55,307 nucleotides of DNA from Candidatus Cloacimonas sp. (GCA_023227825.1 JALOCJ010000012.1:1-55307), one strand, 5' to 3'. Numbered from the stretch's first letter, positions 18,547-28,260 are shown. The notes: generated from the sequence alone by a model not told the origin. Numbers and translations are program-made.

Positions 18547-19154
18547 CAGTCAATCTTAAAACCATGCACTTCAAAGCAGCCGGTATCGTCTATCCAAATA
18601 GACCCTTCTTTAAAAGGAGGAATATAAATTCCGAGGCGTCCAAAGCGGGCACCTGGTTTAATAAAACCGGCACTGATGGTAGTGCGTTCCCAGTCCTCAT
18701 TTAATTTGGCTTTTACTTTGAAACGATTAACGATTTTGCCGTTTTCTTTAAAAACAATAAAGCGTAATTGCGGTCGTGGCGGATTAGGGGAATTCGTTTT
18801 GAAATAACATCTTAAGTAATAACCACCATAGCGACGGACATTAAATGGAGAGCTCAAAATTAAAACTGCTTTATCGGAAGCATCAATCCGAAGCGAGGTT
18901 TTCCCTTCCAAAGCTACATCCGGATCAATAATAACCGGGCTTTCAGTAATACTTTGAGGGCTTATCATTAACATCCAACCCTTCAATGCTTCTTCGGCAA
19001 TTGTGGAAAAGGGACTGAAACTGTTATTCTGAATCAGGTTGGGGCTATCTTTCACATCCCGTTCTGTGAAACTAAGCGTAGTAACCGTTGCACAGGAACC
19101 GATGAAAATTAACAACAGGACCAGTAAACAAGGACCACCTAAGCGTTTAATCAT
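18546..19154 (-). CDS. Lipoprotein with predicted jelly-roll (CBM-like) domain
   Basis: A 202-aa predicted lipoprotein, with the lipobox IGSC near residue 20 after a hydrophobic stretch. The remainder is beta-rich, with FKTNSP and WIDDTG segments reminiscent of CBM4/9-type jelly-roll folds. I do not recognise a named family. It overlaps rodA by 4 bp (ATGA) and is translated within the cell-shape operon, so a role in the envelope is likely but inferred. Confidence 0.8.
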   Translation of the reverse strand: MIKRLGGPCLLVLLLIFIGSCATVTTLSFTERDVKDSPNLIQNNSFSPFSTIAEEALKGWMLMISPQSITESPVIIDPDVALEGKTSLRIDASDKAVLILSSPFNVRRYGGYYLRCYFKTNSPNPPRPQLRFIVFKENGKIVNRFKVKAKLNEDWERTTISAGFIKPGARFGRLGIYIPPFKEGSIWIDDTGCFEVHGFKID

Positions 19155-20371
19155 TTAATAAAACCTCTTTCATTCAAATATTTAAGCACAACTCCCACGG
19201 CGATGGAATTTATCAATAAATTGGAGCCACCATAACTGATAAACGGCAACGGAATTCCCGTGGCTGGAACTAAACCGATATTCATTCCAATATTAATGAA
19301 GGTCTGAAACATAAGATAAGCCAAAATGCCTGCCGTGGCAACTTTTCTTTCGCGCACCTTTAATTCCCCTATATTATGGATGAGACGCAAGAAAAATGCT
19401 ATAAACAACAATAACAAAAACATACAACCGACAAAACCGAATTCTTCTCCTAACACCGAAAAAATAAAATCGGTGCGGTGCTCCGGTAAAAAATTCATAT
19501 TCTTTTGCGTTCCTTTCAACCAACCCTTGCCAAAAACGGAGCCACTGCCAATCGCTATTTTTGCCTGAATAATTTGATAACCGGCTCCTAAGGGATCCCG
19601 CGTAGGATCCATAAAAGTTAAAATCCTATTCTGCTGATAGTCCTTCAGCCCCATCCAAAAAACAGGTGTGATTAACGCTATAAAAACATTGATGATGCCG
19701 GAAACCGTGATTGCTACCCAGGAAAGATGAGCTTTCAACAATAAAATAACTAAAATCAATATCCAAATTGGAATAGCAGGAAACCAGACAGAACTTATTA
19801 TACTTACGATAGGACTGATGCACAGTAAAATATAAAATAAGGGAACTTCTGCAGCTATCAACATTGCAATCAGCGCTGCCCAAAAAACAAGGGTAGTGCC
19901 AAAATCAGGTTCCAGCATAATTAACAGCACCGGCAAAAGAGTTAATAAAAAACCATAGAGTATTTGCCGATATTCATTCAAATTCTCTTTGGAAATTATT
20001 CTGGCGACCATTAAAATAGTTAGCAGCTTAGCGCTTTCCGAGGGCTGATAATTGATGCCTCCTAAAGGAAACCATCGGTGAGCTCCGTTCACTGCAGGGG
20101 TAAAAAACACTAAGCTTAATGCCAGGATATTAAGAATATACAGCGGAACAACAAGCAAATCAAAAACAGGCATAGGAAGGCGTAACAGCAATGCAATTAC
20201 TCCCAAAGCCAGGAAAGCAAAAAGGATTTGTTTCCACCAGCTGTTTTGCAGATGTATCTGCTTGCCGATAACGGTTGTAGAAGCACTGAAAATTACTATG
20301 CAACCAACAATAATCAGTAGCAGAAAAAGGGCAAAGAGCACAAAATCAAACTTCTTCCGGTTAATGAACAT
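19151..20371 (-). CDS. rodA: Rod shape-determining SEDS glycosyltransferase RodA
   Basis: A 406-aa multi-pass inner-membrane SEDS protein that polymerises peptidoglycan glycan strands with PBP2 during elongation. SEDS hallmarks are seen: EPDFGTTLVF with the conserved Asp, GYQIIQAKIAIGSG, PEHRTDFIFSVLGEEFGF and PLPFISYGGSNLL. The start is put at 20371 (MFINRKKF), overlapping the end of mrdA by 11 bp. A longer in-frame reading would add 33 basic residues that lie wholly inside mrdA. Confidence 0.95.
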   Translation of the reverse strand: MFINRKKFDFVLFALFLLLIIVGCIVIFSASTTVIGKQIHLQNSWWKQILFAFLALGVIALLLRLPMPVFDLLVVPLYILNILALSLVFFTPAVNGAHRWFPLGGINYQPSESAKLLTILMVARIISKENLNEYRQILYGFLLTLLPVLLIMLEPDFGTTLVFWAALIAMLIAAEVPLFYILLCISPIVSIISSVWFPAIPIWILILVILLLKAHLSWVAITVSGIINVFIALITPVFWMGLKDYQQNRILTFMDPTRDPLGAGYQIIQAKIAIGSGSVFGKGWLKGTQKNMNFLPEHRTDFIFSVLGEEFGFVGCMFLLLLFIAFFLRLIHNIGELKVRERKVATAGILAYLMFQTFINIGMNIGLVPATGIPLPFISYGGSNLLINSIAVGVVLKYLNERGFIK

Positions 20372-22274
20372 TGTTCTCTTCCATAGCTTGGTTTGCGGAA
20401 GGGTCAATTTCAGTTTCGGCAGGGGAAATATCCTCTTCCTTAGTGTCCTGTTCCGGTTCTTCCGTTTCAATTCCTTCGGCAGTTTTAAATTGAGGAGGTA
20501 AGGGTGTTACCTGCTTGATAGTTTCCAGATTGCCCAGATAATAGTTAAATATTTTTGCTGTTAACGGAGCTGCCATTGCTCCACCCCCGCCTGCATTTTC
20601 CAAAAAAACCGTAACTGCTATTTCCGGTTTATCCTTCACCAAATATCCGCAAAACCAGGCATGGGTTTTTCTGCCCATCACATTTTCTGCGGAGCCGGTT
20701 TTTCCGTAAATCTTGGCTCCGTTAATTCTGGCATTAGCTCCTGTTCCGCCAGGGGCATTAACTACAGACCATAAACCCTGTTGAATCGTTCTCAGGGTTT
20801 GCATTTGCATCGGTAATCTTTTTTTAACTAAAGGCATAACCTGTTCCCGGGTAAGACGCCCTCTACCTGCAGTTTGTTTTAATAAATGAGGTTGAATCCA
20901 TAAACCGTTATTGGCAATTGCAGCATAGAAAGCATTAATCTGCAGGGGAGTTGTTAAAACTTCACCCTGACCAATTGCCAGGTTAACTTTATGCCCTATA
21001 ACACCTTCCTGCTTGCCAAAGGTCTTTTTATACCAACTCGTAGTAGGGAAAAAACCCTGCCTTTCATTGGGCAAATCAATCCCTGTTCTTCCATACAAAT
21101 GTGATTCGCCTACATAGTTATGAAAATCTTCCATATTTATCTTCAGGGAAAGGTCATAAAAATAGGTATCACAGGAAAGCCGTAAAGCGTCAATAACATT
21201 ATTGCTACCGTGCCCTCCACTATACCAGCAACGGAAAAAACGATTGCCAACCTTTAATCCTCCGGAACAAAAAGCCAAACGCGTTTCCGGAGTAACCAAA
21301 CCCCTGTCCAAACCGATTCCTGCGGTTACAGGTTTAAAGACAGAACCTGGAGGATAGGTGCCGTAAATAATCCTATCCATCATTGGCTTTTCTTCCCGAT
21401 TCAAATATTCCCAGGTTTCGGGCGAGATTTTTTGCATAAAGAGGTTGGGATCGTAATCCGGCTTGCTTACATAGGCAAGAATGCCGCCACTACGCACATC
21501 GCTAACAACAATTGCTCCCTTCATCCCTTCCGGAAAAATGCCGGAAACAAATTCCTGCAAATCGTTATCTATAGTTAAAATAAGGGAAAGTCCGTTTAAG
21601 GGTTCAATATTTCCCCCTTCTTCAAAAAGCTGCAAACTCCTGCCTTTAACATCTACCTGCACAATTTCCCTGCCGTCTTTTCCTCTTAAAAGAACTTCAT
21701 AATAGCGTTCCAGACCCGTTTTCCCGATATAGCTATTGAGGGAATAATCCTCTTTTTGATAAAGCCCATATTCCTTCTCGTTAATCCTTCCCACATAACC
21801 GGTAAAATGATTAGGATATAGATAATTGCGAGTAGAACCAATGCGGAAGGAAAGCTCCGGAAAGTAATTCAGTTCTTCACTTAAAGTAAGCACCGTCTCG
21901 TAAGGAATATTATCTGCCAGCAATATTTCTTCGTAGGTTTTAAACCGCTGCTTGATAACGAGTTCTTTCAAGTCCTTGTCCGCAATGCCGAAATTGCGTT
22001 GCAGGAATTGGCTTAAGGCATTTAAATCCTTTATTTTTCCGCTTGTTAAATAGAGATTTTGGGAGGGCACATTTTGCACAATAGGTCTGTATTTATGGTC
22101 GTAAATCTCTCCTCTGGTAGCCGTTATTCTCCTAATCCTGATAAAGTTGCTTTCGGCAATGCGTTGATATTTTGCTCCTTCCACAACCTGCAAGCGGAAA
22201 AGAGACCCTGCCAAAAAAAGAAAGAGGATTGCCAGAACAAGAGAAAAGGTAATAGTAGTTTGGTTTTTAATCAT
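20361..22274 (-). CDS. mrdA: Penicillin-binding protein 2 (elongasome transpeptidase)
   Basis: A 637-aa bitopic transpeptidase that cross-links peptidoglycan with RodA. It has an N-terminal membrane helix (about 8-28), a pedestal/dimerisation domain, and a transpeptidase domain with the active-site Ser in GSVFKP (SxxK, about residue 311), an SCD triad at the usual SxN position and KTGSAE (about 522). The C-terminal 40 residues are acidic and low complexity. It overlaps mreD by 8 bp and rodA by 11 bp. Confidence 0.96.
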   Translation of the reverse strand: MIKNQTTITFSLVLAILFLFLAGSLFRLQVVEGAKYQRIAESNFIRIRRITATRGEIYDHKYRPIVQNVPSQNLYLTSGKIKDLNALSQFLQRNFGIADKDLKELVIKQRFKTYEEILLADNIPYETVLTLSEELNYFPELSFRIGSTRNYLYPNHFTGYVGRINEKEYGLYQKEDYSLNSYIGKTGLERYYEVLLRGKDGREIVQVDVKGRSLQLFEEGGNIEPLNGLSLILTIDNDLQEFVSGIFPEGMKGAIVVSDVRSGGILAYVSKPDYDPNLFMQKISPETWEYLNREEKPMMDRIIYGTYPPGSVFKPVTAGIGLDRGLVTPETRLAFCSGGLKVGNRFFRCWYSGGHGSNNVIDALRLSCDTYFYDLSLKINMEDFHNYVGESHLYGRTGIDLPNERQGFFPTTSWYKKTFGKQEGVIGHKVNLAIGQGEVLTTPLQINAFYAAIANNGLWIQPHLLKQTAGRGRLTREQVMPLVKKRLPMQMQTLRTIQQGLWSVVNAPGGTGANARINGAKIYGKTGSAENVMGRKTHAWFCGYLVKDKPEIAVTVFLENAGGGGAMAAPLTAKIFNYYLGNLETIKQVTPLPPQFKTAEGIETEEPEQDTKEEDISPAETEIDPSANQAMEENNVH

Positions 22275-22761
22275 TGCTAATGCTTAACCGGACTTTGCTT
22301 AAAAGTTGCAAACCCCAAAAAACAACTATGGACAGCAGAACATTATAGCCAAATCCAAACAGCGATTTTGCTAAGAGCGGACTGGCAAAACTGAAAGTTA
22401 CTCCGTAAACAAGCAATTGAATGAGGGAAAACAGCAAATTGATAATTGCAATTGTAAGCATTTTGGCTACAACACTTTCTACTTCAAAGGGCTTGCGAAA
22501 TTCGTTAATCGCTAATGCCAGCAAACAAAACACAAAAGCATAAAAGCCAAAAGTCATCGGATTTACCGTATCCAACATCAGTCCTATTAAAAAAACCAAA
22601 ACTAAAGCCAGGTCTCGGGGACGAGTCCACACAATATAAATCAGCCAGGGAATAAGAATATTGGGAATAACGCTCCAGATTGCTAAAGCAGGCATCACCA
22701 GAATTTGGAGATATAAAAACAACAAACCCAGAATAAAACTCCAAATTCCTTTCCCAATCAT
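22267..22761 (-). CDS. mreD: Rod shape-determining protein MreD
   Basis: A 164-aa integral membrane protein with five or six hydrophobic segments, fitting MreD in size, topology and position between mreC and mrdA. The sequence motifs DTVNPMTFGFYAF and LALAINEFRKPFE are MreD-like. It shares one base with the stop of the preceding F420 ligase-like gene and overlaps mrdA by 8 bp. Confidence 0.9.
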   Translation of the reverse strand: MIGKGIWSFILGLLFLYLQILVMPALAIWSVIPNILIPWLIYIVWTRPRDLALVLVFLIGLMLDTVNPMTFGFYAFVFCLLALAINEFRKPFEVESVVAKMLTIAIINLLFSLIQLLVYGVTFSFASPLLAKSLFGFGYNVLLSIVVFWGLQLLSKVRLSISND

Positions 22762-23453
22762 CAGTCAGTAACTCTCCGCACAATGCAAAAAGGGGTAAGC
22801 TCGTCTCCCTGACCCTGAGGATTATCTTTCATCACCGTTTCTATAAAGTGTTTGCTGACCCCCGGGCTTCCTCCAATCATCCAACAACCACCAATATCAT
22901 TGATATCCATCACGGCAAATTCATAACCAAAGCGGGAATGCAATTCTGCACAAACTTTTTCGGGATGCAGCGGACCTTTGATAACTGTATCGGTATATGG
23001 AGGCACGGGAGAAGTAGTTGCGGCATCAATTAACGCTGCCTGCATTCCGGCCACTTTATAAAAGGCACCCTTCCGCTTAAGAAGTTTACCTGCTGCACCA
23101 ATAAAAGCGGCAAACAGAATGCGCGGCACTCCTGTTTCTTCAATGGCACATTGCATACTGGTTGGAGCTCCTAAACCAATGCCATAAGGGACTTTGGCTA
23201 CAAAATGACTAAGCAGTTTTGCCAGCGGCGTCACCTTAATTTCCGTAACGGGAATGGCACGACCCTGAGTAATAGCCAAAGGGCTTTCGCTGATAGTTAA
23301 AATATCTCCCGGTTGCATCAAAGGCAAAGCATAATTGCTAATTACTTCGCCAATGTCATCCTGCGGGGTTAGAATTCCGGTTTTAACGGGAATGCGGTCA
23401 AATTTTACACCCCCGATGGTAATAATTGGTTCCGTTTGTTTACTGTGACTCAT
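22761..23453 (-). CDS. F420-0:gamma-glutamyl ligase-like (CofE-like) protein
   Basis: A 230-aa protein resembling the CofE/F420_ligase domain family, which adds glutamate to coenzyme F420 using GTP. The N-terminal GDILTISESPLAITQGR segment matches the family's GDxLxxxxxxxxxxxGR pattern. It also has AAFIGAAGKLL and DINDIGG. No F420 synthesis gene is in the window. It lies inside the mre operon between mreC (14-bp overlap) and mreD (1-bp overlap), an unusual position that hints at amino-acid ligation linked to the cell wall. That role is inference; the family assignment is fairly good. Confidence 0.82.
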   Translation of the reverse strand: MSHSKQTEPIITIGGVKFDRIPVKTGILTPQDDIGEVISNYALPLMQPGDILTISESPLAITQGRAIPVTEIKVTPLAKLLSHFVAKVPYGIGLGAPTSMQCAIEETGVPRILFAAFIGAAGKLLKRKGAFYKVAGMQAALIDAATTSPVPPYTDTVIKGPLHPEKVCAELHSRFGYEFAVMDINDIGGCWMIGGSPGVSKHFIETVMKDNPQGQGDELTPFCIVRRVTD

Positions 23454-24210
23454 TTTTTACTGCCTTTTTCAGGATAAAGATATGTTCCAGGTTTTCCACC
23501 AAAGTGAAGGGTGAGATATCCGCACTCACAAATAAGTTATCTTGCGATTCCCGAATGCGTTTTATGCTTCCTACTGGATAGGATTTTGGAAATAGACGCG
23601 AAAGATTGGAAGTTACAATTGTATCCCCAACGGCAATATCAGAACCAAGCTTAATTAAATTCATTGAAATGGTTCCACTAATGTCGGATTGTAAAATGCC
23701 CTGCACGGAGGTGCGGGAATCCATTACCGGCAATTGAAAACGGGGATTGGAAAAAGGCAGGACAATGGAATGATCTGCTGCCACCTGAATAATTTTGCCC
23801 ACAATGCCATCTGCCGAAATTACAGGCGCATCCTGTTGAATGCCGGAACCGATACCTTTATCCACAATCAAATTCAGTTCCTGATACTGACCCGAAATAC
23901 CAATAATTTCCGCTTGCACTATTTCCACCTCTCCAATATCCAAAGTAATGGCAAAAGCCCCGGTATATTGCTTCAATTTGTTTTGCAGCGACAGGTTTTC
24001 CAGCGTTGTTTCCGCCAATTTTTTGCTTAGGGAAAAGACCTCCTGCTTTAGTTCCTGTCTGGTTTCCACCGCTTTCAAAGACCTGGTAAAAGGTAAGAAA
24101 ACCGTATTACTCATCCAGCCGGCTTTTTTAACGCGGCTTTCATTGCTGCCAATGAGCATAAAAAGCGAAAGGACTATCAGAATAAGGGGAACAAGGTTCT
24201 TCTTTAACAT
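23440..24210 (-). CDS. mreC: Rod shape-determining protein MreC
   Basis: A 256-aa bitopic protein with an N-terminal membrane anchor (about 8-24), a coiled coil (about 50-85) and the double beta-barrel MreC domain. The domain includes the conserved pattern around VDKGIGSGIQQDAPVIS and GIVGKI. It links the MreB cytoskeleton to the periplasmic synthetic enzymes. GGAAAGGG lies upstream of the ATG. It follows mreB by 66 bp. Confidence 0.94.
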   Translation of the reverse strand: MLKKNLVPLILIVLSLFMLIGSNESRVKKAGWMSNTVFLPFTRSLKAVETRQELKQEVFSLSKKLAETTLENLSLQNKLKQYTGAFAITLDIGEVEIVQAEIIGISGQYQELNLIVDKGIGSGIQQDAPVISADGIVGKIIQVAADHSIVLPFSNPRFQLPVMDSRTSVQGILQSDISGTISMNLIKLGSDIAVGDTIVTSNLSRLFPKSYPVGSIKRIRESQDNLFVSADISPFTLVENLEHIFILKKAVKNESQ

Positions 24211-24276
24211 CTTCTATCCCTTTCCAAATAAGGTTTTTTTGGCTTAATAGCGTAGCGGAGGTTAATAAATCGGGCT

Positions 24277-25314
24277 TTAGTCCTCAATTCTTTTGATCAG
24301 CACTTGACGATAGCGGTCTATATCATCTAAAACCTTTCCGGCACCCTTAACTACACATTCTAAGGCATCGGGAACTACATGGACAGGTAAATCTACCGTT
24401 TTGCGTATCTTTTCATCCAGTCCTTTCAAAAGTGCTCCGCCCCCGGTTAAGAAAATTCCCCTTTCCGCAATATCGGCAGAAAGTTCGGGAGCAGTTCTTT
24501 CAAAGAGACGCTTAATGGCATCAATAATGGAAACCACTGTTTCCGAAATTGCCTCTCTAATCTCTTCTGAGGAAATCTTAATTGTTACCGGATAACCGGA
24601 TACGATATCTCTTCCGCGCACATCCATCGTCAATTCCTGTTTCAAAGGATAGGCGCTGCCGATAGTAGTTTTAATTTTTTCTGCGGTCTGCACACCGACA
24701 TGCAGATTGCTTTTTTTGCGTAGATAGTTGATAATATCGTTATCAATTTTATCTCCGCCCACGCGAATGGAATTGTGCACTACAATGTGAGATAAGGAAA
24801 TAACGGCAATTTCACTTGTTCCGCCACCAATATCCATAATCATATTTCCACAAGCCAAATCAATGGGCAAATCGGCTCCAATAGCTGCAGCAATGGGCTC
24901 TGCAATAAGATGAACTTCACGCGAGCCGGCATGTAAGGCACTGTCCCGCACAGCTCTTTTTTCTACTTCCGTTATTCCTGAAGGAACACAAACAATTACT
25001 CTGGGACGCACTAAAAGGCGTTTTTTTTGTGCCCTTAAAATAAGATTGCGTAACATCAGTTCTGTCACTTGAAAATCGGCAATTACACCATCTTTCAAAG
25101 GTTTGATAACTCTTACCTCATCCGGATTTTTACCCAGCATAAGTTTTGCCGGATTACCTATAGCAATAATCTTTTTGTTGTCAGTTGAAACAGCAACTAC
25201 GGAGGGCTCGTTGATAACAATTCCCCCGTTTTTCTTATAGACCAAAGTATTAGCTGTTCCCAAATCAATTGCAATGTCATTTGCCATCATTCCAAAAAAA
25301 TCAAATATGGACAT
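24277..25314 (-). CDS. mreB: Cell shape-determining actin homologue MreB
   Basis: A 345-aa actin-like ATPase that organises lateral wall synthesis. Nucleotide-binding signatures are DLGTANTLVY (phosphate 1), the connect motif near EPIAAAIGA, DIGGGTSEIAV (phosphate 2) and LTGGGALLKGL (adenosine). The start with MSIFDFFG has AGAGAGG just upstream. It is the first gene of a nine-gene minus-strand operon. A TTGACA-containing segment lies about 95 bp upstream, but I could not place a matching -10 box at normal spacing. Confidence 0.97.
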   Translation of the reverse strand: MSIFDFFGMMANDIAIDLGTANTLVYKKNGGIVINEPSVVAVSTDNKKIIAIGNPAKLMLGKNPDEVRVIKPLKDGVIADFQVTELMLRNLILRAQKKRLLVRPRVIVCVPSGITEVEKRAVRDSALHAGSREVHLIAEPIAAAIGADLPIDLACGNMIMDIGGGTSEIAVISLSHIVVHNSIRVGGDKIDNDIINYLRKKSNLHVGVQTAEKIKTTIGSAYPLKQELTMDVRGRDIVSGYPVTIKISSEEIREAISETVVSIIDAIKRLFERTAPELSADIAERGIFLTGGGALLKGLDEKIRKTVDLPVHVVPDALECVVKGAGKVLDDIDRYRQVLIKRIED

Positions 25315-25646
25315 TAAAGACCTCTCTATTATCTGCTGGCAAGCAGGATGAATTTTAATAATAACAATTTTACTATCTTATACCTTGTTTTTTATTTAGA
25401 TGGCTATGTCAAGTAAAAACGGTTTATTATCTCAAGCAGATTTCACAACTTATACAAATAAAACAGGTTTGGAATGAACTTGAGGGAAGGGATTTAGGTG
25501 CTTTTTTTACAAAGAGATTTATTTCTGATTTCCTGGTTACATTTATTTGCAATGTATAATTTGAGAACAGGAAATGATGTGGGCGTTATTTATTCGGGAA
25601 AAAGAATCTCCCTGCTTTAGCTTTCACTTTTCATTCTGCATTTTCT
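25315..25646. other. Intergenic region upstream of mreB
   Basis: About 330 bp between mreB and the end of the gene upstream on the same strand. It must hold the promoter of the mre operon. I see ACTTGACAT on the minus strand (TTGACA at 25407-25412) and TATAAG at 25377-25382, but they are 24 bp apart, too far for a standard pair. No gene or repeat is evident. Confidence 0.4.
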
Positions 25647-28172
25647 TTACTTTGTTCCAATAATTTTAGAATTCTTTCCCCATTTGCAATCGGTCTCATT
25701 CAAATAGATAGTTCCCCCTTTGTAGATTTGAATTTGGACATTATTGCCAATTTCAGCTTCACCGAGGATATTTAGTTTAGCTCCTTTTTTAACCTTTATT
25801 GTGCTGTTATCTTTAATAATCAATTTGCAGTCCGGTTTGGAGGTTACTTCTGCTTTTTTCTCTAAAGTAATTTCTCCCTGTAATACAGCCAGATGATTCA
25901 TTTCTGTTTTATCTTTCACTTTTTTAGGCAGGGTTACACACATTTGCAATAAGCGACCGTCTCCAGGATCAATACTGATTTCCGGTGTATTGGAATCCGA
26001 ATAAAACAATTCCTCAGAGAAAGGATCATAGAGAGCTACATATTTTCCCACAATATCTTTAGCGCTGTCATCAATAATGAACTTAACAGTTTGAGGGGGT
26101 GCTGGCAGAAAATAGTCATCCAATTTATCGGGAGGAACATTCAGTAAACTATCAGACCGGGTTGGGTTATTTACCATAGAAATATATTCCGTTCTGCGAT
26201 TAACCAGCATAAAATAGGGGTAGTTACCTTCTGCTTTAAAAAGACCGCATTGCACATAACCATCGTAAAGATCAACATCATTCTGTACAAGTTTTTGAGG
26301 CAGAACTTCAATTGCCTTTACCATCACAGATTTCAGTTGCTCAGGATTTCTGTATCCGGTAGTTAGAATAGCATCTGCATCAATCCATTCCCGGGGTTCA
26401 ATGTAATCAGTATAAACAATTATTTTTTGATTTGCTTCTTTTAAGCCCTCCCAACCGGGGCGCATTGTTAATTGACCGGAGGGAGAAACATCAATTGTAG
26501 AAAATTCCTGATAAGTAAGTTTTGTAGTTACCGGGTCTTTAATTCGGTTATGAATTTTGTAGGTAAGGATAGCATCAGCACCATAACATAGAGGTAAAAG
26601 CTGGAAACATTTCTGCATATATTTTGGAGGACGCAGTAAAGCCCAAAAACCATTTTCCGCATCATTATAAAACCATTCTCCGTAGGATTGGGGACAGGGC
26701 ATATATTGAGCCCCTGTTTTCATACAGAGTTCTTTATAATATTTGTATTGATCAAGCATATCATAATCCAGGCGTTTTTGAACTCCTCTTCTTTCAGTGG
26801 GATTATTCCATTGCATCCAGCCCTTCAGAGGATAGATATCAAAGGCAATCAATTCGGGATCAACTATTCTGGAATACAAACCGATATGATCATACATCAT
26901 ATTGTTCGGTTTAATAACATATTTCCGGTGCAGAATAGAGCAAGTAAACAAGCCCGAACTTTGGGGAGCAATTTTCTTTATATCTTGGAAAATATCTTTT
27001 TCCAGGCGGCGGAAAGAGCTGAATTGACCCTGAGTTGGCTCGTCAGTTATATAAAAATATTTTATGTTATCATAACGCTCTGCCAGATTTTGCATTCTAG
27101 TTCTAACTGCTGCAATTAATTCCGTATCGGTTTTCTGGCGCTTATGCATTGTATCTTCAAATTCTACATAATCTATCTCCAAAATACCTTTCCCGTTCCA
27201 ATAGACCTGAGGATTAAGATTACTCAAGAGGTATTTCCACGAAATATTTCCTTCCAGCAGGTTTGCATAATACAGGTTTTGGAGAGATATTTTAAGCACA
27301 ATTTCCTTATGTTGCCAAACAGGATTGCCATCTTGATCTTTACTGATTAAGGGTAATTTATTATATTCATCTACAGTAAGATAAGAGAACATACCATATC
27401 TGGAATTAATGGCATTCAAGTGGGGAACCTGATGTTCTTTATTGTTTTTATCAAAACCGTTGAAGGAAAAGCGCAGTAATTCAGCATTGGGGTCTAAAGG
27501 AAGAGCGGAACATTTAAATGCTATAGTAATATATAAAGTATCATCCCCGGCAGGATTAGCTTTAATATCTCCTTTACTACCGTCACTCATTTCTCTTTGA
27601 ATGAATCTGAATTCATTGCCTATGTTATAATTAGTGTAACCTTTTTCCTGCCAACGGAATTCCAGTTTGTTAAAAGCAAATCCTGGCTGTCCGGTTTTTA
27701 ATTGTAAAAGGTATTTTCCGGAAGCAAGTTCATTAAAAACAGGAGTGCCTGTAGTTAATGAATTATTATAAAAATACATATCATCCAACAGATTTTCCTT
27801 AAAAGTGGAATCATATTCTGCTTCAAAACGCCAGTAATTAGCTATGGAAAATGCCTCGGAACCATATTCGGGATTTTTACTGCCCTCGGTAAATGCCATA
27901 TCATATAACAAAACATCTATGCCACGTTGATCCATTGCCTTCAATAACTTGTCAGACCTTTGCGGAAAATCACCCGGAAGCAAAGTTATTACAGAAGAGT
28001 TATAATTTGCTGCTTGCATTGAATCAAGCAAAGCATAATAAAAATTGGGTATATTTTGATAGCATCTTAAAAGGGAATAATTTGCCAGTAAATACTTATC
28101 GGAATGCTTGCCGGATAATGAACCAAGCAGAAGAAACAACAGAGCAAAGATAATATATTTTATGCGTCGCAT
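25647..28172 (-). CDS. Secreted protein of unknown function, possibly glycoside hydrolase-like
   Basis: An 841-aa exported protein that I cannot assign to a named family. It has a signal peptide (residues 1-20), a beta-rich N-terminal part, and a central region containing KYFYITDEPTQGQF and repeated Trp/Tyr-rich segments, suggestive of a TIM-barrel glycoside hydrolase-like fold. The last 70 residues (from ITLEKKAEV) look like short beta-helix or repeat strands with alternating Lys and hydrophobic residues. GAGG lies 8 bp before the ATG. It stands alone, with long non-coding stretches on both sides. Confidence 0.82.
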   Translation of the reverse strand: MRRIKYIIFALLFLLLGSLSGKHSDKYLLANYSLLRCYQNIPNFYYALLDSMQAANYNSSVITLLPGDFPQRSDKLLKAMDQRGIDVLLYDMAFTEGSKNPEYGSEAFSIANYWRFEAEYDSTFKENLLDDMYFYNNSLTTGTPVFNELASGKYLLQLKTGQPGFAFNKLEFRWQEKGYTNYNIGNEFRFIQREMSDGSKGDIKANPAGDDTLYITIAFKCSALPLDPNAELLRFSFNGFDKNNKEHQVPHLNAINSRYGMFSYLTVDEYNKLPLISKDQDGNPVWQHKEIVLKISLQNLYYANLLEGNISWKYLLSNLNPQVYWNGKGILEIDYVEFEDTMHKRQKTDTELIAAVRTRMQNLAERYDNIKYFYITDEPTQGQFSSFRRLEKDIFQDIKKIAPQSSGLFTCSILHRKYVIKPNNMMYDHIGLYSRIVDPELIAFDIYPLKGWMQWNNPTERRGVQKRLDYDMLDQYKYYKELCMKTGAQYMPCPQSYGEWFYNDAENGFWALLRPPKYMQKCFQLLPLCYGADAILTYKIHNRIKDPVTTKLTYQEFSTIDVSPSGQLTMRPGWEGLKEANQKIIVYTDYIEPREWIDADAILTTGYRNPEQLKSVMVKAIEVLPQKLVQNDVDLYDGYVQCGLFKAEGNYPYFMLVNRRTEYISMVNNPTRSDSLLNVPPDKLDDYFLPAPPQTVKFIIDDSAKDIVGKYVALYDPFSEELFYSDSNTPEISIDPGDGRLLQMCVTLPKKVKDKTEMNHLAVLQGEITLEKKAEVTSKPDCKLIIKDNSTIKVKKGAKLNILGEAEIGNNVQIQIYKGGTIYLNETDCKWGKNSKIIGTK

Positions 28173-28231
28173 TTCAACCTCGCTAATAGTTTATTATTTA
28201 TCTGTCTATCAAATACATACACATCTGTTAT

Positions 28232-28260
28232 CACTTAGCAATTTTCCGAATATCTGTCAA
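28232..28260 (-). promoter_or_regulatory. Possible promoter for the 841-aa protein gene
   Basis: TTGACA on the minus strand (28255-28260), within GCTTGACAG, is followed after 17 bp by TAAGTG (28232-28237), a poor -10. The start codon is 60 bp further on. Kept only because the extended -35 recurs upstream of other genes. Confidence 0.3.

Noticed and set aside
25377..25412. Sigma-70 promoter for mreB
   Set aside because: TTGACA and TATAAG are 24 bp apart, outside the usual spacing, so I do not call it.
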